DNA of 7,618 nt. Source: Rubrobacter sp. GTDB taxonomy: Bacteria > Actinomycetota > Rubrobacteria > Rubrobacterales > Rubrobacteraceae. Positions 5,848 to 7,618 of the stretch are shown piece by piece. Where the stretch lies: assembly GCA_016781705.1 (NCBI GenBank), contig JADDPV010000131.1, positions 1 through 7,618 of the forward strand. Direction: 5' to 3'. The notes under the pieces were generated by a model that was given only the letters and a program-made list of their open reading frames with translations, ran no database searches and had not been told where the DNA came from. The position numbers were made by a program, and so were the translations under genes. Numbering within the stretch: the stretch's first letter is position 1; every line of letters starts with the position of its first letter.

Positions 5848-7170
5848 ATGAGGGTCCTGCGCGGCCTCTACGAGGGCCCTGGTAGCCATGGCATCCTGCG
5901 CGTGGCCGCCTCCGTCGAGGGGGCGCGCGCGGTGCTGTGCGCCTACCCGGAGGAGGGGTACTTCCCGGCGCTCCACGGCGCGCTCACGCGTTTCGGGGAC
6001 CCGGCTCCGGTCTCCTTGAGCCCCATCGGGGGGCCGGGCCTCGCGCGAGACCTGCCGGAGGTCCTGCGCAAAAACCCCGACACCGAGGCGGTGATCCTGG
6101 CGCGCTCGGAATCGGCGCTGCTCTCCGGGGAAGGGCTCCCCGACCCCGTGCTCCCCGAGAGCCGCGAGACCGGCCGGGCGCCGAAGCTCGTGATCTGTCC
6201 CTGGGAGGCGCCTTCCCTGCGCGAGATCGAGGCGGCCGACCTCGCCCTCATGGAGCTCGTAAGGGCGCACGCCAGGCCCCAGGCCAAGAGCCCGACGCCG
6301 ACGGTCAACGTCTTCGGGCCGCCGATCTTCGGGCCGGGGGCCGAGGAGGAGGCCCAGGAGATGGAGCGCCTCCTGGGCCTGTTGGGGATAGGGGCCGTGC
6401 GGGTGCCGCTCGGGGCCTCGGTCGGGGAGCTCGCCCGTCTTCCGCGGGCGTGGGCGAACGTCGTGCTCTACCGGGAGGTCGGGGAGGAGGCGACCCGCTT
6501 CTTGCACGACGAGTTCGGGATGCCGCGCGTGACGACCCCGCCCCTGGGCTCGGCCGGGACGGGGGCAGTCCTGAGGGCGGTGGGCGAGCTGTGCTCCTTA
6601 GACGCCGGGAGGGTGCGCCGGACGGTCTGGGCGGAGCTCGCGCGCACGGCGAAGCTGCCGTGGTACGCCCGCCTCGCCGTCCCCGAGACGTTCGCCGGCC
6701 GCCGCGCCGTCGTCTTCGGGGACTTCACCTACGCCCTGGGACTCGGGTACACCCTGGCGCGTGAGGTCGGCCTGGAGGTCGCCTGGGCGGGCACGTACCT
6801 CCCGCACCTCGAAAAGGACTTCCTCTTCCAGGCGGGGACGTTCACCGACGAGGCGTTCTTCACCGACGACCCCGACGAGGTCGCCGCCCGCGTGGAGGAG
6901 ACGAACCCGGACCTCATCGTCGGTACGCACCTCGAAGGGGACGTCGCCGACGCTTTGGGCATCCCGTTTCTCCCCCTCTGCCCCCCCGTCGCCCAGAACC
7001 CGTTCGTGGGGAGGCCGCTGATGGGCTACAGGGGCTCCAGCGTACTCGCCGACGCCCTCGACGGCGCTCTGGGCGGCCCACCAGGCGAGCTCGTCGCGTG
7101 GGGAAGGCCCGGGGACCCGGGTGGACCGAGGAGGCGTTGGAGGAGCTGGAGGAGGTACCGGCCTTTCTGA
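5848..7170 (+). CDS. BchB-like protein (DPOR B-subunit homologue), main part; C-terminus frameshifted
   Basis: This frame gives 440 residues, of which about 420 match the B subunit of light-independent protochlorophyllide reductase. The N-terminus RGLYEGPGSHGILRVA matches the BchB TYEGPPHVGAMRIA pattern, and other landmarks are NVFGPP (154-159), a LPWYARLAVPETFAGRR block (270-286) with VVFGDFTYA, and NPDLIVGTHLEGDVADALGIP (353-373) followed by MGYRGSSVLADAL (392-404). The BchB aspartate that completes the NB cluster (Asp36) aligns without gaps to Glu36. The proposed proton-donor Asp near 274 aligns to Val278, and the Cys of the GASCTAEL block to Glu88. The last ~20 residues are arginine-rich frame noise. 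The genuine C-terminal domain continues in the -1 frame to 7262. The ATG follows GGAG at 5839-5842, 25 bases after the N-like gene, and the two probably form a heteromer. Confidence 0.9.
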   Translation: MRVLRGLYEGPGSHGILRVAASVEGARAVLCAYPEEGYFPALHGALTRFGDPAPVSLSPIGGPGLARDLPEVLRKNPDTEAVILARSESALLSGEGLPDPVLPESRETGRAPKLVICPWEAPSLREIEAADLALMELVRAHARPQAKSPTPTVNVFGPPIFGPGAEEEAQEMERLLGLLGIGAVRVPLGASVGELARLPRAWANVVLYREVGEEATRFLHDEFGMPRVTTPPLGSAGTGAVLRAVGELCSLDAGRVRRTVWAELARTAKLPWYARLAVPETFAGRRAVVFGDFTYALGLGYTLAREVGLEVAWAGTYLPHLEKDFLFQAGTFTDEAFFTDDPDEVAARVEETNPDLIVGTHLEGDVADALGIPFLPLCPPVAQNPFVGRPLMGYRGSSVLADALDGALGGPPGELVAWGRPGDPGGPRRRWRSWRRYRPF

Positions 7171-7262
7171 GGGGCCGCACCCGCAGGCTCGCCGAGGACC
7201 GGGCGCGGGCCATCGGCTCGCCGAACGTGACCCCCGAGATCCTGGAGGACAGCCGGCCCTGA
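7098..7262 (+). CDS. C-terminal PCP_red-type domain of the BchB-like protein, displaced by a -1 frame change
   Basis: In the -1 frame relative to the main BchB-like gene the sequence reads WTEEALEELEEVPAFLRG, then RTRRLAEDRARAIG and NVTPEILEDSRP, ending at TGA 7260-7262. This matches the C-terminal domain of BchB (W-x-x-A-E-x-E-L-x-x-I-P-x-F-x-R-G-K-A-R, then a conserved V-T-x-E-x-L ending), the Pfam PCP_red domain. The frame change must lie between about 7095 and 7121, in a G/C-run-rich linker. No X-XXY-YYZ slippery heptamer is evident in the upstream frame there. A GTG at 7098 could start a 54-residue separate protein, but no convincing ribosome binding site precedes it. A one-base deletion or sequencing error is the simplest reading. 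The 7098 start given here is only the first possible start codon, not a confirmed one. Confidence 0.8.
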   Translation: MGKARGPGWTEEALEELEEVPAFLRGRTRRLAEDRARAIGSPNVTPEILEDSRP

Positions 7263-7286
7263 ACCCGCGGGCTCAGCCGCTATAAT
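7259..7286 (+). promoter_or_regulatory. Sigma-70-type promoter before the small gene
   Basis: A perfect TATAAT at 7281-7286 stands out in this GC-rich DNA. A weak -35 (CTGAAC, 7259-7264, three of six matches to TTGACA) lies 16 bases upstream, overlapping the stop of the BchB C-terminal frame. Transcription would start near 7293, just before the ribosome binding site of the gene at 7312, giving a leader of about 20 bases. Confidence 0.6.
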
Positions 7287-7311
7287 CGACGGGACGGAGA
7301 AAGGCGGGTCT

Positions 7312-7578
7312 TTGGGCATCAGGGATTTCATCGAGTACCTCAGGGAGCACCGGGAGAAGGCCGAGAGGCCCCAGGAGCTCTCCGAGTCCGAGCGCCAGGA
7401 AGTCCTGCAGGAAGCCGAGATGATGGTCGGCATGGCGGACGCCGCCGTCCGCGAGCTCGGGTCGGTCATCGCCAACCGCAGGATCAACCTGCCCGAAGAA
7501 CACGCCGTCCGCTTCGCCCAAGACGTCTTCCTCTACCTCAAAGACGAGGAAGAGAAGGTCAAGGACAAGCTCCGCTAA
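7312..7578 (+). CDS. Small charged helical protein of unknown function (88 residues)
   Basis: I do not recognise this protein. It starts at TTG 7312-7314, preceded by GGAGAAAGG at 7296-7304, and no ATG or GTG alternative exists near the N-terminus. The sequence is rich in Glu, Arg, Lys and Asp, with few glycines and one cluster of methionines (EMMVGMADAAV at 36-46). It looks almost wholly helical: helix 1 at about 2-18 (RDFIEYLREHREKAE), helix 2 at 24-54, a short turn with NLPEEH, and helix 3 at 64-87, ending DEEEKVKDKLR. No membrane segment, signal peptide, cysteine or DNA-binding motif is evident. Codon usage matches the neighbours. It has its own promoter and is probably transcribed separately from the BchB-like gene. 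The coherent amphipathic composition and the upstream signals support a real gene. Confidence 0.75.
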   Translation: MGIRDFIEYLREHREKAERPQELSESERQEVLQEAEMMVGMADAAVRELGSVIANRRINLPEEHAVRFAQDVFLYLKDEEEKVKDKLR

Positions 7579-7618
7579 CCTCGGCCGACGCCCCATACAA
7601 GGCACCGGCGGGCAGGAC

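Noticed and set aside
7096..7125. Programmed -1 ribosomal frameshift in the BchB-like gene
   Set aside because: No X-XXY-YYZ slippery heptamer is present in the correct frame; an indel is simpler, although not excluded.
4449..7262. Nitrogenase NifD/NifK, or genuine chlorophyll biosynthesis genes
   Set aside because: The motifs are BchN/BchB-like rather than NifD/K-like, but cluster ligands and active-site residues differ and no bch or nif gene lies nearby, so neither name is safe.

Overview
The window is very GC-rich, with strong GC bias at third codon positions, and every convincing gene is on the + strand. The protein families (a Thermus-like purine nucleoside phosphorylase, a divergent BchN/BchB-like pair in what looks like a nucleoside-degradation neighbourhood, many TTG starts) suggest a deep-branching actinobacterium, most likely Rubrobacter or a close relative. 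I recall published reports of BchN/BchB homologues without a clear BchL in Rubrobacter, which fits, but the species assignment is inference.

Left half (60-4388): a nucleoside and pentose-phosphate salvage/catabolism cluster. Phosphopentomutase (deoB) is followed by a phosphofructokinase-family gene broken into two overlapping reading frames (1261-1794 and 1791-2231), a pyrimidine-nucleoside phosphorylase (deoA/pdp type) and a hexameric-type purine-nucleoside phosphorylase (deoD type). The two phosphorylases release pentose 1-phosphates from nucleosides, DeoB converts these to pentose 5-phosphates, and these can enter central carbon metabolism. Gaps of 25 to 84 bases suggest one transcript. 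The PFK-family protein is odd: besides the frame break it lacks several residues that bind Mg-nucleotide and fructose 6-phosphate in ordinary PFKs.

Right half (4449-7262): two adjacent genes resembling the N and B subunits of light-independent protochlorophyllide reductase (DPOR), members of the nitrogenase component 1 superfamily. The fold-defining segments are present, but two of the three cysteines that hold the DPOR NB iron-sulfur cluster are replaced in the N-like protein. In the B-like protein the aspartate ligand is glutamate and a proposed catalytic aspartate is valine. The B-like gene also has a -1 frame change that separates its C-terminal PCP_red-type domain. This is probably not a chlorophyll enzyme; its substrate is unknown, and no BchL-like reductase gene lies in the window.

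Right edge (7281-7578): a clean TATAAT box precedes a TTG-started 88-residue charged helical protein of unknown function. Nothing recognisable is seen in 7579-7618 or in 1-59 apart from the deoB ribosome binding site. No tRNA, rRNA, CRISPR, insertion sequence or long repeat was seen.
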